This document shows, piece by piece, positions 18,432 through 26,562 of a DNA stretch of 64,000 nucleotides; within the stretch, counting starts at the first letter, position 1; every line of letters starts with the position of its first letter. Where the stretch lies: the NCBI RefSeq assembly GCF_900103275.1, contig NZ_FNGP01000006.1, positions 1 to 64,000 of the forward strand, written 5' to 3'. Source of the DNA: Tessaracoccus oleiagri. Lineage in GTDB: Bacteria > Actinomycetota > Actinomycetes > Propionibacteriales > Propionibacteriaceae. The position numbers and the translations under genes were made by a program. The notes under the pieces are model-generated. The model did not search any database and was not told the origin of the DNA. It saw only the letters and a list, made by a program, of their open reading frames with translations.

Positions 18432-18941
18432 ATGGCTGAAATCACCGTGAAGGATTCCGTGTTCCACTCAGTCGGCGAGCTGCCCGAGGTGGGTACCCAA
18501 GCGCCCGACTTCGAGCTCGTCGGCAACGACCTCTCCCCCGTCCGCCTCGCCGACTTCGCCGGGTCGAAGCTGATCATCAGCATCTTCCCGTCGCTGGACA
18601 CCGGCGTCTGCGCCACCAGCGTCCGCACCTTCAACGAGAAGGCGGCAGGCCTGCGCGGCACCCAGGTCCTCAACGTGTCGATGGACCTGCCGTTCGCCCA
18701 GTCCCGCTTCTGCGGCGCCGAGGGCATCGACAACGTGGTGGTCGCCTCCGCGTTCCGCAGCTCGTTCGGTGAGGACTACGGCGTGACGTTCGCCGACGGT
18801 CCGCTCGAGGGGCTGTTCTCCCGCGCGGTCGTCGTGCTCGACGAGCAGGGCCGGGTGATCCACACCCAGCACATCTCCCCCAACGGCACCGAGCCCGACT
18901 ACGAGGCCGCGCTCGAGGCCGTCCGGGAGCAGGCCGCGTAA
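18432..18941 (+). CDS. tpx: Thiol peroxidase (2-Cys peroxiredoxin, Tpx)
   Basis: 169 residues. The peroxidatic cysteine lies in SLDTGVCATSVRTFNEKA and the resolving cysteine in AQSRFCGAEGIDNV, the two-cysteine arrangement of atypical Tpx enzymes. The family start GELPEVGTQAPDFELVGNDL is present. It reduces hydrogen peroxide and alkyl hydroperoxides with electrons from thioredoxin. The start at 18432 is chosen over an upstream in-frame ATG because the known family N-terminus begins there. The TAA stop abuts the convergent ygfZ stop exactly. Confidence 0.95.
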   Translation: MAEITVKDSVFHSVGELPEVGTQAPDFELVGNDLSPVRLADFAGSKLIISIFPSLDTGVCATSVRTFNEKAAGLRGTQVLNVSMDLPFAQSRFCGAEGIDNVVVASAFRSSFGEDYGVTFADGPLEGLFSRAVVVLDEQGRVIHTQHISPNGTEPDYEAALEAVREQAA

Positions 18942-19865
18942 CTAGCGCAGCACGGGGCGGACGTGGAGGCCCACGTCGGGATCGACGAGCACCTCCTGCG
19001 CCGCGGGGATGCCGTCGACGACGAACTCGGCCGATGTCTCCACGTTCCGCTTCACCAGCCCCAGCGCGATGGGGCCCAACTCGTGGTGCCGGGCCGACGA
19101 GCCGACGATGCCGACGGCGCGCTCGCCCAGCATGATCTCCGAGCCCTGGGCCGGCAGGGACACCAGCGACCCGTCGAGGTGCAGCTGCACGAGCCGCCGC
19201 GGCGGCCGGCCGAGCGTGTGGATCTTCCCGACGGTCTCTTGGCCCGGGTAGCAGCCCTTGTTGAGGTGCGTGCCGTACAGCCCGATCTCGTTGGGGATCG
19301 TGCGGTGGTCGGTGTCGACGAAGATGCGCGGCACCCCGGCGGCGATGCGTGCCGCGTCGTAGGCCCAGGTCCCGACGTTCGCCTCAAGCTCCACCGGGGA
19401 GAACACCTCGCTGCCACCGAGGTCGGAGTCGCGGGTGCGCGCCCCCTCGGGAACCCACGCCTGGTGGCCGACCCAGTGGAGCCGCAGGTCGTCGCGGCGG
19501 ACGGCCTCCACGCGCATCGCGAAGCGCATCCGGTTGAGGTGGGAGACGATGGCGTCGGCCCGGCCGGGCTCCGTCCAGGCCATGAAGCTGGTGCCGTCGT
19601 CGACGCCGTGCAGCACGTGCTCGATGTGCCCGTGCGGGCTCAGGAACAGTGCCGTCGTGGCCTGGCCCGGCTGCAGCTGCTCGAAGTGCTGCGTGGAGAT
19701 CAGGTGCAGGAACTGCAGGCGCTCCTCTCCGGTGATCTCGACGATCTCGCGGTTGCCGAGAGCCACGATGCCCTTGCCGGTCTCCATCAGCCGCGCCTCG
19801 GCGACGGGGTTGCCGTAGTGCCAGACGAGCCCCGCGTCGATCCCTTCCTCCAGGAGGACGGCCAT
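18942..19865 (-). CDS. ygfZ: Folate-binding iron-sulfur cluster protein YgfZ
   Basis: 307 residues, aminomethyltransferase-like fold. The family signature KGCYPGQE is present in HLNKGCYPGQETVGKIH. An early motif LGNREIVEITGEERLQFLH and the C-terminal EIMLGERAVGIVGSS fit the GcvT-like fold. YgfZ helps maintain certain [4Fe-4S] enzymes such as MiaB and uses folate. It starts one base after the stop of the nitrobindin-type gene, so it is the third gene of an operon with that protein and a small membrane protein. Confidence 0.92.
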   Translation of the reverse strand: MAVLLEEGIDAGLVWHYGNPVAEARLMETGKGIVALGNREIVEITGEERLQFLHLISTQHFEQLQPGQATTALFLSPHGHIEHVLHGVDDGTSFMAWTEPGRADAIVSHLNRMRFAMRVEAVRRDDLRLHWVGHQAWVPEGARTRDSDLGGSEVFSPVELEANVGTWAYDAARIAAGVPRIFVDTDHRTIPNEIGLYGTHLNKGCYPGQETVGKIHTLGRPPRRLVQLHLDGSLVSLPAQGSEIMLGERAVGIVGSSARHHELGPIALGLVKRNVETSAEFVVDGIPAAQEVLVDPDVGLHVRPVLR

Positions 19866-19866
19866 G

Positions 19867-20370
19867 TCAGACCCGCTTCAGTCGCGCCCACATGTGCGGG
19901 CGCAGCTCGTGCTGGGTGGTGGCGCGGTCGAGTGCGTACATGAGGTCGCCCTCCACCTTGCCGTAGAGGCGCTGCCCGGCTGAGTGCTCGACGCTGGCCG
20001 ACTCGGTGCGCATGACCGCGTCGCTGCGCAGGTCGATGCGGGTGATCTGGATCTTGCCGACCAGCACCTCGGTCCAGCCGCCGGAGTTCGTGAGCGTCAC
20101 TTCGAGGGAGGCGTCGGGGCGGGGCCGCCAGAAGCCGGTCTCCATGTCGAGCATCGCGCCCGGCTTGCCGTCGGCGTCGAGCTCGAACGCCTGCGCCAGG
20201 TAGTACATGTAGGGCCCGCCACCGGGCCAGAACTGGATCCGCTGCTCGAACTCGAAGTCCCTGCCGTCGTGGTCGGTGCCGTTGCCCGTGCCCTCCCAGC
20301 TGCCGACCATCCAACCCAGCGCGGTGAGCTGCGGGTCGAGGCCCTCGGGCACCTCAATGTCAATGTTCAT
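19867..20370 (-). CDS. Nitrobindin-type heme-binding (FABP-like) protein
   Basis: 167 residues forming a ten-stranded barrel. The family motif GxWxGxG is present in MVGSWEGTGNG near residues 22-32, and the conserved C-terminal histidine near QHELRPHMWARL matches the axial heme ligand of nitrobindins. Actinobacterial members are heme proteins that react with nitric oxide and peroxynitrite. The ATG overlaps the stop of the 41-residue membrane protein as ATGA, and ygfZ follows. The group may link reactive-nitrogen defence to iron-sulfur repair; that link is inference. Confidence 0.88.
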   Translation of the reverse strand: MNIDIEVPEGLDPQLTALGWMVGSWEGTGNGTDHDGRDFEFEQRIQFWPGGGPYMYYLAQAFELDADGKPGAMLDMETGFWRPRPDASLEVTLTNSGGWTEVLVGKIQITRIDLRSDAVMRTESASVEHSAGQRLYGKVEGDLMYALDRATTQHELRPHMWARLKRV

Positions 20371-20492
20371 ACTTCAGTCCCAGTCCTCTTCCGGGCCACG
20401 AGATCGACGAGCAGCCGCACGAGCGCGAACAGCGCCACCGCGGCGAAAGCGCCGGCGGCGACGATGAGCACCCAGGGCAGGACCGTGGCCAT
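20367..20492 (-). CDS. 41-residue single-helix membrane protein
   Basis: A short gene: ATG 20492, 41 residues, stop TGA overlapping the nitrobindin ATG as ATGA. The peptide is one hydrophobic helix (about residues 5-33, with VLIVAAGAFAAVALFALV) followed by a basic tail (ARKRTGTEV). Three things support it: the 4-nt overlap, a TACACT box exactly 7 nt before the ATG, and a typical membrane-helix composition with positive-inside tail. I do not recognise the family. It could anchor or recruit the heme protein to the membrane. Confidence 0.75.
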   Translation of the reverse strand: MATVLPWVLIVAAGAFAAVALFALVRLLVDLVARKRTGTEV

Positions 20493-20499
20493 GGCGGTC

Positions 20500-20505
20500 A
20501 GTGTA
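20500..20505 (-). promoter_or_regulatory. Leaderless -10 box TACACT of the small membrane protein operon
   Basis: TACACT on the minus strand, 7 nt before ATG 20492. It would drive the three-gene unit through nitrobindin and ygfZ. Confidence 0.6.
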
Positions 20506-20513
20506 CAAGGGGC

Positions 20514-21260
20514 TCAGGCGGGGGCGACGAACTGCAACAGGCTGATCGACACCAGGTCGGCGCCCGCCTGCGTGGGCTCCCCGGGCTCCGTGCTGCTGAG
20601 GATCTCGAGCTCGACGAAGTCGGCGCGCACCGGCGGGAAGCTGACCTCCTGGGCGGTGGCGTCGTCGCTCGGCAGCCCCTGCTCGAACCACGACCCGTCC
20701 GGGAACCGCCACCGCACCGACAGGATCCGGCGCCCGGCGGCGAACTCCTCCAGGCTGGTGTCGTTGCCACCGACGATGCGCAGCCCCACCAGCTCCTGAC
20801 CGGGTCGGAAGCCGAACCGGAGGGTCTCCCCCACGCCGTCGCCCTGGCAGCTCCAGATCCGGCCGGCCCGGCTGTCGAGGACGTTCATGACGTCCTCCTC
20901 CATGCAGCTGGCGTCCCCGTCGAGCGGCCGGACGGTCGTCGTCGGCCCGTCGTAGAGGGTGAGGTTCTCCGTCGGGGTGGTGGTGGGTGTGGTGGTGACC
21001 GCGCTCGGCTGCACGGTGGGCCGCACGATCGGCTCCGGCCGGTCCAGCAGCGCGCGGCCGGCGAGGAAGCCCGCGAGGAGCGCGAGGAAGACGAGCACCG
21101 CGGCGACGCGGGTGGGGACCAGCATCACCTTCGACGGGGGTTCGAGGTCGGGCGGCAGCACGCGGGTTTGCGGGCGCACCGGAGCCGGCGACGCCTCCTC
21201 GACAACCTCGGGCTGTTCCGGGCGCCGACGGAAGAATTCGTCGGGCAGCTTCGAAACCAC
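20514..21260 (-). CDS. Membrane-anchored protein with NADase-type/discoidin-like glycan-binding domain
   Basis: 248 residues. A cytoplasmic Pro-rich start (residues 1-50) leads to one transmembrane helix (about 51-70, VAAVLVFLALLAGFLAGRAL), a Thr/Pro-rich linker with TTTPTTTPT, and a C-terminal domain of about 130 residues (ETLRFGFRPGQELVGLRIVGGN, RRILSVRWRFPDGSWFEQGL, VRADFVELEIL) resembling the discoidin-like domain found in actinobacterial zinc-ribbon/NADase-type proteins. Two cysteines (SCMEED, WSCQGD) could form a disulfide outside the cell. The role is unknown; carbohydrate binding is inferred. GTG start with a leaderless promoter. Confidence 0.75.
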   Translation of the reverse strand: MVSKLPDEFFRRRPEQPEVVEEASPAPVRPQTRVLPPDLEPPSKVMLVPTRVAAVLVFLALLAGFLAGRALLDRPEPIVRPTVQPSAVTTTPTTTPTENLTLYDGPTTTVRPLDGDASCMEEDVMNVLDSRAGRIWSCQGDGVGETLRFGFRPGQELVGLRIVGGNDTSLEEFAAGRRILSVRWRFPDGSWFEQGLPSDDATAQEVSFPPVRADFVELEILSSTEPGEPTQAGADLVSISLLQFVAPA

Positions 21261-21266
21261 GCCCCC

Positions 21267-21272
21267 ATCGTA
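21267..21272 (-). promoter_or_regulatory. Leaderless -10 box TACGAT
   Basis: TACGAT on the minus strand, 6 nt before GTG 21260. Confidence 0.55.
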
Positions 21273-21297
21273 GGGCCCACGCGGGCGAGTGCCCTAC

Positions 21298-21303
21298 TAG
21301 GAT
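21298..21303 (+). promoter_or_regulatory. -10 box TAGGAT upstream of mshD
   Basis: TAGGAT lies 32 nt before the GTG start of mshD, in the gap with the divergent membrane protein. A purine stretch GAGAAG downstream could act as a weak ribosome site. Confidence 0.45.
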
Positions 21304-21335
21304 GTGATTTCCCCCGAGAAGAATGGACGTGTCCC

Positions 21336-22127
21336 GTGGTGCTCGAAGTGTTCCAGGCTGCCGAGACGTTCGATGGGGTGTCGCCGCTCAACGAGTCCGG
21401 CACGCTCGTCGTCGAGGGGAAACGGGCGGGCCGCCTGTACGAGCGCGAGCACGCCGCGGCGGTCGCCGACCTGCGCGACGGCACCATCATGCTGGCCGTC
21501 CACCCGGAGCACCGACGCGAGGGCCGCGGCACCGCGCTGCTCACCGAGGTGCTGGCCGACCACCCCGACCTCACGGTCTGGGCGTTCGGCTCCCTGCCGG
21601 GCAGCGCGGAGCTCGCCGCCAAGCTGGGGCTCGTGCCCACCCGCACGCTGCTGCGCATGTCACGGTCGCTCCCCACCGACGACGAGGCGCCCGCCGACGC
21701 CCGGATCGACCACTTCCGCCCCTCCGACGCCGAGCGGATCGTCGAGATCAACGCACGGGCGTTCGCCCACCACCCGGAGCAGGGCAAGCTGACGCTCGAC
21801 GAGTTCCTGGACCTGACCCGGCAGCCCTGGTTCTCGGCCGAGGGGCTGAAGGTGGCCCGTGAGGGCGACGACCCCGTCGGCTTCCACTGGACCAAGCGCC
21901 ACGGCGACGGCCTCGGCGAGGTGTACGTGCTCGCCGTCGACCCCGACCACGACGGCAAGGGCCTCGGCCGCGCGCTGCTCGCGGCCGGACTCCGGCACCT
22001 GCACGAGCAGGGGGACACCGAAGTGGAGCTCTACGTCGAGGAGTCCGAAACGCGGGTGGTTAGTATGTATCGCGCGGCCGGTTTCGCGATCGCCGCCCGC
22101 GACACGAGCTACGGGAGGAAGTCATGA
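21336..22127 (+). CDS. mshD: Mycothiol synthase (tandem GNAT acetyltransferase)
   Basis: 263 residues with two GNAT domains. The first carries [20 protein letters not shown] and the second, catalytically dominant one, [20 protein letters not shown] with the acetyl-CoA loop, then [23 protein letters not shown]. MshD acetylates the cysteine of Cys-GlcN-Ins in the last step of mycothiol synthesis. Tandem GTG codons at 21336 and 21339 are the only sensible starts; longer forms would run back into the divergent gene. The stop overlaps ppk1 by ATGA. A mycothione reductase (mtr) elsewhere in the window supports mycothiol use. Confidence 0.9.
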   Translation: MVLEVFQAAETFDGVSPLNESGTLVVEGKRAGRLYEREHAAAVADLRDGTIMLAVHPEHRREGRGTALLTEVLADHPDLTVWAFGSLPGSAELAAKLGLVPTRTLLRMSRSLPTDDEAPADARIDHFRPSDAERIVEINARAFAHHPEQGKLTLDEFLDLTRQPWFSAEGLKVAREGDDPVGFHWTKRHGDGLGEVYVLAVDPDHDGKGLGRALLAAGLRHLHEQGDTEVELYVEESETRVVSMYRAAGFAIAARDTSYGRKS

Positions 22128-24211
22128 GCGAGCCCCTGGCCGAGCAGCCGCTTCCCGAGGGCCGTTACCTGGACCGTGAGCTCTCCTGGCTCGAGTTCAA
22201 CCAGCGCGTGCTGGACCAGGCCAGCGACACCGTCCGGGTGCCGCTGATCGAGCGCGCGAAGTTCCTCGCGATCTTCTCCAGCAACCTCGACGAGTTCTTC
22301 ATGGTCCGCATCGCCGGGCTCAAGCGCCGCATCGACGCGGGCGTCGCCCAGCCAAGCACCAGCGGCATCCTGCCCAAGGAGCTCCACGCGCTGCTCCTCG
22401 AGCGCGTGCACGAGCTCGTCACCTCGCAGTCGAAGATCTTCCAGTCCGACGTGCGGCCCGCGCTCGCCGCCGAGGGCATCGAGTTCCTCACCTGGGCCGA
22501 ACTCACCGCCACCGAGAAGGACAACATGCGCACAGTGTTCGCCGAGCGCATCTACCCCGTCCTCACTCCGCTCGCGGTCGACTCCTCGCATCCCTTCCCG
22601 TACATCTCCGGGCTCTCGCTCAACCTCGCGGTGCTGCTGCGCAACCCCACCACCGGGGGTCGCCAGTTCGCGCGCATCAAGGTCCCGCCGCTGCTGCCCC
22701 GGTTCATGCAGGTGGGCGAGGGCCGCTACCTCCCGCTCGAGGAGATCATCGCCCGCCACCTCGGCCAGCTGTTCACCGGCATGCAGGTGATCTCGCACAC
22801 CACCTTCCGCGTCACCCGCAACGAGGACATCGAGGTGGAGGAGGACGACGCGGAGAACCTCTTGACCGCCCTCGAGCAGGAACTGCTGCGCCGCAAGGTC
22901 GGCCGCCCGCCGGTCCGGCTCGAGGTGGAGGAGGACATCGACGACGGCATGCTCAGCATGCTGATGCACGAGGTGGACGTCCGCGACGAGGAGGTGTTCC
23001 GTCTCCCGTCACCGCTCGACCTCACGGGCCTGTTCTCCCTGTCCAGCTCGAAGCGCGAGGACCTGAAGTATCCCAACTTCCTCCCGTCCACCCACCCCGA
23101 GCTGGCGGAGGCGGAGAGCGCGCGTCCCGCCGACATGTTCGCCGCCCTGAAGCGCCGCGACGTGCTGGTCCAGCACCCGTACGACTCGTTCGCCACCAGC
23201 GTGCAGCGGTTCATCGAGCAGGCCGCCGCCGACCCGCAGGTGCTCGCGATCAAGCAGACGCTCTACCGCACCTCCGGCGACTCCCCGATCGTCGACGCGC
23301 TCATCGAGGCGGCGCAGGCGGGCAAGCAGGTGCTCGCGATCGTCGAGATCAAGGCCCGCTTCGACGAGCAGAACAACATCGGCTGGGCCCGGAAGCTCGA
23401 GCGCGCGGGCGTGCACGTCGTCTACGGCATGGTGGGACTCAAGACGCACTGCAAGCTCTCGCTGGTGGTGCGCGACGAGCCCGAGGGCCTTCGCAGCTAC
23501 GTCCACATCGGCACCGGCAACTACAACCCCAAGACGGCGCGCACCTACGAGGACCTCGGCCTGCTCACCAGCAACCCGATCATCGCCGACGACATCGCCC
23601 GCCTCTTCAACCACCTCTCGGGCATCACTCAGGAGCGCAACTACCGACGCCTGCTCGTCGCGCCCCACGGCATCCGCACGGGGCTGCTGGAGCGCATCGC
23701 CGGCGAGATCGCGAACAAGGAGGCCGGAAGGCCCGCCGGGATCAGGATCAAGGTCAACTCCATCGTCGACGAGGCGGTCATCGACGCCCTCTACCGCGCA
23801 TCCCAAGCCGGCGTGCCGGTGGACATGTGGGTGCGTGGCATCTGCACGATCCGGCCGGGCGTACCGGGGCTCAGCGAGAACATCCGCGTCCGCTCCATCC
23901 TCGGCCGTTTCCTGGAGCACTCCCGCATCTACTGGTTCGCGGGCGGCGGGCGGCCCATCGTCGGGATCGGCTCCGCCGACCTCATGCACCGCAACCTCGA
24001 CCGCCGGGTGGAGGCGATCGTGGGCATCAGCCAGCGTCGCCACATCCAGCAGATCACCGACCTGTTCGAGCTGGCCTTCGCCCCCGACACGGTGCACTGG
24101 TCGCTGGTCGACGACACGTGGACCGCGCACCTGCTGGATGACCAGGGGCAGCCGTTGAACGACCTGCAGGAAGTGCTCATCCAGCAGTTCTCGAACCGCA
24201 GGTCGCGGTGA
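22124..24211 (+). CDS. ppk1: Polyphosphate kinase 1
   Basis: 695 residues, normal length. The N-terminus [19 protein letters not shown], the [11 protein letters not shown] segment, and the C-terminal phospholipase-D-like halves are intact. The autophosphorylated histidine is in [17 protein letters not shown], and the second PLD-like histidine region is [14 protein letters not shown]. It makes polyphosphate from ATP. Coupled to mshD upstream (ATGA) and mutT1 downstream (GTGA). Proximity to the pst operon gives a phosphate-metabolism block. Confidence 0.97.
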   Translation: MSEPLAEQPLPEGRYLDRELSWLEFNQRVLDQASDTVRVPLIERAKFLAIFSSNLDEFFMVRIAGLKRRIDAGVAQPSTSGILPKELHALLLERVHELVTSQSKIFQSDVRPALAAEGIEFLTWAELTATEKDNMRTVFAERIYPVLTPLAVDSSHPFPYISGLSLNLAVLLRNPTTGGRQFARIKVPPLLPRFMQVGEGRYLPLEEIIARHLGQLFTGMQVISHTTFRVTRNEDIEVEEDDAENLLTALEQELLRRKVGRPPVRLEVEEDIDDGMLSMLMHEVDVRDEEVFRLPSPLDLTGLFSLSSSKREDLKYPNFLPSTHPELAEAESARPADMFAALKRRDVLVQHPYDSFATSVQRFIEQAAADPQVLAIKQTLYRTSGDSPIVDALIEAAQAGKQVLAIVEIKARFDEQNNIGWARKLERAGVHVVYGMVGLKTHCKLSLVVRDEPEGLRSYVHIGTGNYNPKTARTYEDLGLLTSNPIIADDIARLFNHLSGITQERNYRRLLVAPHGIRTGLLERIAGEIANKEAGRPAGIRIKVNSIVDEAVIDALYRASQAGVPVDMWVRGICTIRPGVPGLSENIRVRSILGRFLEHSRIYWFAGGGRPIVGIGSADLMHRNLDRRVEAIVGISQRRHIQQITDLFELAFAPDTVHWSLVDDTWTAHLLDDQGQPLNDLQEVLIQQFSNRRSR

Positions 24212-25077
24212 GCAAGCGGATCCGAGCGTCGGGCGCCGTCGTCCTGCGGGAGAAGCATGGACGGCAGGAGGTTCTCCTCGTGCACCGGCAGGCCTACGAC
24301 GACTGGACCCTGCCCAAGGGCAAGGGGCTCCCCGACGAACTGGCCCCGGTGACGGCCGTGCGCGAGGTCCGGGAGGAGACCGGGGTGGTCGTCCAACTGG
24401 GGCTCCGGCTGCACAGCATCCGCTACACCGTCGGCGGCGGCAACCTGAAGACCGTCGACTACTGGCGGGCACGCCCGATCGCACAGTTCTACCACCCTCC
24501 GGACCAGGAGGTGGACATCAACCGTTGGGTCCCCGTCGACGAGGCCCGCGGGATGTTGACCTACGCCGACGAGGTGCCCGTGCTGGAGCAGGCGCTGGAC
24601 GCGCCCCAGACCACCCCGCTGCTGCTGGTCCGTCACGCCAAGGCGATGCTGCGCAAGAATTGGTCCGGCGACGACCAGTGCCGGCGATTGTCGGGCCGCG
24701 GCCGCCGGCAGGCGGTGCAGCTCATCCCGCTGCTCGAGGCCTACGGCGTGAGCCGCCTGGTGAGCTCCCCCGCCGTGCGCTGCACCGAGACCCTCGCCCC
24801 CTACTGCCACTACCGCGACCTCGACATCGAGACCTTGGAACTCCTCACCGAGGAGGAGGGCACCCGCGATCCCGACGGGGTCGTCGCCGCCACCCGCGAG
24901 GCCATTTCGGGCCTGAACGAACCGACCGCCGTCTGCGGGCACCGGCCGGTCCTCCCGGCCATGCAGACCGGGATGGGGATCAAGCCCCGGCCGATGGTCG
25001 TGGCGGAGGCCCTCGTACTTCACCGGGACCGCAAGGGGCGCACCGTCGAGTTGGAGATCCTGAAGCCGAAGGCCTGA
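24208..25077 (+). CDS. mutT1: MutT1-type Nudix hydrolase fused to histidine phosphatase domain
   Basis: 289 residues. The N-terminal Nudix domain has a full Nudix box (G-x5-E-x7-REVREETGV, residues about 43-65). The C-terminal histidine phosphatase domain begins [15 protein letters not shown] and has its second catalytic histidine in [12 protein letters not shown]. Mycobacterial MutT1, with the same fusion, hydrolyses 8-oxo-dGTP and diadenosine polyphosphates. The GTG start overlaps the ppk1 stop (GTGA); ppk1-mutT1 adjacency is also known in mycobacteria. Confidence 0.92.
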   Translation: MSKRIRASGAVVLREKHGRQEVLLVHRQAYDDWTLPKGKGLPDELAPVTAVREVREETGVVVQLGLRLHSIRYTVGGGNLKTVDYWRARPIAQFYHPPDQEVDINRWVPVDEARGMLTYADEVPVLEQALDAPQTTPLLLVRHAKAMLRKNWSGDDQCRRLSGRGRRQAVQLIPLLEAYGVSRLVSSPAVRCTETLAPYCHYRDLDIETLELLTEEEGTRDPDGVVAATREAISGLNEPTAVCGHRPVLPAMQTGMGIKPRPMVVAEALVLHRDRKGRTVELEILKPKA

Positions 25078-25144
25078 ACCGGGGTCACGAAAAGACCACG
25101 ATTATGCCAACGGCCGGGGGCACCGAAGCGCCAGCCCGCCAGTT

Positions 25145-25166
25145 GTTCACCTGCTGTTCACCTTTC
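25145..25166 (+). promoter_or_regulatory. PHO box: two 11-bp direct repeat units (GTTCACC-N4)
   Basis: GTTCACC at 25145-25151 and again at 25156-25162, each followed by 4 nt, is the direct-repeat form recognised by actinobacterial PhoP. The second unit lies where the -35 would be, 17 nt before TAACTT (25180-25185), the geometry of a PhoP-activated promoter. Confidence 0.88.
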
Positions 25167-25179
25167 CAGCGGGTTCGCG

Positions 25180-25199
25180 TAACTTACGCTCCGTAAGTT
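25180..25199. promoter_or_regulatory. pst -10 box TAACTT inside palindrome AACTTACG-N3-CGTAAGTT
   Basis: TAACTT (25180-25185) is the -10 candidate for pstS. It overlaps a perfect inverted repeat, arms 25181-25188 and 25192-25199 with a 3-nt spacer, which could be the site of a second regulator or a short hairpin in the transcript start. Confidence 0.6.
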
Positions 25200-25277
25200 C
25201 CATCTCGAGAACGCAATGTTCCGCCGATCCGCTAGCCGCGGACTCGGCAACCTGCATCCTTTTTGAGAGGGAACCAA

Positions 25278-26429
25278 ATGAAGCTCCGTGCTGTTGCAGC
25301 TCTGGGTCTGACCGCCGCCCTGGCGCTCACCGCTTGTGGTGGCGACGCCACCGAAGAGGCGACCAACGCCGAGACCACCGCCGCCGCCGAAGAGACCTCC
25401 GCCGCTGCGGACGAGTCCTCGGCCGCCGCCGAAGAGACTGCTGCCGGCTCCGACCTTTCCGGCGAGCTCGCCGGCATGGGCTCCTCGGCCATGCGCGTCG
25501 CGCAGGACGCCTGGACCGCCGCCTTCATGGCCGAGAACCCGGGTGTGACCGTCTCCTACGCGGCCGAGGGCTCCGGCGCCGGCCGCGAGGGCATCCAGAA
25601 CGGCTCCGTGCAGTTCGCCGGCTCCGACCGCGCCTTCCGCGTCGACGAGAACCAGGCCGGCGCCTTCGCCTCCTGCGCCGCCGATTCGCACGTGCTGAAC
25701 CTGCCCGTCTACATCTCCCCCATCGCGGTCATCTTCAACCTCGAGGGCGTCGAGTCCCTGAACATGGACGCGGCCACCGTCGCGGGCGTCTTCAAGGGCG
25801 ACATCGCCAAGTGGAACGACCCGGCGATCGCCGCCCTGAACGAGGGCGTCGAGCTCCCCGACGAGTTCATCACCATCGTGCACCGCGCCGACGACTCGGG
25901 CACCACCGAGAACTTCACCGACTACCTGTCGCAGGCCGCCCCCGAGGTGTGGGACGCCGAGGCTGACGGCATGTGGCCCTACGAGGGCGGCCAGCCGGCT
26001 CCGCAGACCGACGGTGTGAAGAACGCCGTGGCCAGCGGCCAGGGCACCATCGGCTACGTCGACGCGTCCGCCGCCGACGGCGTGGGCATCGTCTCCATCG
26101 GCTCCGAGGGCAACTTCTTCGCCCCCGAGCCGGAGGCCGCCGCGGCCGCCGTCGAGGCGTCGCCGATGGTCGAGGGCACCCCGGAGAACGACCTGGCGCT
26201 CGAGCTCGACCGCCAGTCCACCGAGGGCTACCCGATCTCGCTCGTCGCCTACGCCATCGCCTGCCAGAACTACGAGGACCAGGCCACCGCCGACCTCGTC
26301 AAGGGCTACCTGACCTTCATCAGCTCCGAGGCCGGCCAGAGCCTGGCCGCCGAGCAGGCCGGCAGCGCCGCGCTCTCCGCGGGCCTGCGCGACCAGGTCG
26401 CCGCGTCCATCGAGTCGATCAACGCCTGA
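25278..26429 (+). CDS. pstS: Phosphate ABC transporter substrate-binding lipoprotein PstS
   Basis: 383 residues. A signal peptide ends in the lipobox LTAC with cysteine 20. An Ala/Glu/Thr-rich linker (about residues 22-60) precedes the binding domain, which has the phosphate-contacting segments GMGSSAMRVAQD, AAEGSGAGREG, QFAGSDRAF and HRADDSGTTENF. It captures phosphate outside the membrane for PstCAB. ATG 25278 follows GAGAGGG. A stable hairpin sits between it and pstC, which could reduce downstream expression. Confidence 0.96.
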   Translation: MKLRAVAALGLTAALALTACGGDATEEATNAETTAAAEETSAAADESSAAAEETAAGSDLSGELAGMGSSAMRVAQDAWTAAFMAENPGVTVSYAAEGSGAGREGIQNGSVQFAGSDRAFRVDENQAGAFASCAADSHVLNLPVYISPIAVIFNLEGVESLNMDAATVAGVFKGDIAKWNDPAIAALNEGVELPDEFITIVHRADDSGTTENFTDYLSQAAPEVWDAEADGMWPYEGGQPAPQTDGVKNAVASGQGTIGYVDASAADGVGIVSIGSEGNFFAPEPEAAAAAVEASPMVEGTPENDLALELDRQSTEGYPISLVAYAIACQNYEDQATADLVKGYLTFISSEAGQSLAAEQAGSAALSAGLRDQVAASIESINA

Positions 26430-26466
26430 CAGGCCGCGCCATCGGCAAATTGAGTGCAAAGTAGCG

Positions 26467-26495
26467 CGCCCGCCTCGTACATTTCGAGGCGGGCG
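26467..26495 (+). terminator. Hairpin between pstS and pstC (attenuating terminator)
   Basis: An 11-bp perfect GC-rich stem (26467-26477 with 26485-26495) and 7-nt loop lies 38 nt after pstS. It is followed by TGTTCCTCGTTC, not a clean T-run, so partial termination is likely, giving more PstS than PstCAB. Confidence 0.65.
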
Positions 26496-26562
26496 TGTTC
26501 CTCGTTCACAATAGGTATGCCCAGCGGGTGCGCCCGCCGTCCGGCCGCAATCTAGGAGACAC

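Noticed and set aside
21168-21335. Longer N-terminus for MshD
   Set aside because: It would overlap the divergent membrane protein gene and its promoter, and the sequence is Arg-rich without GNAT features.
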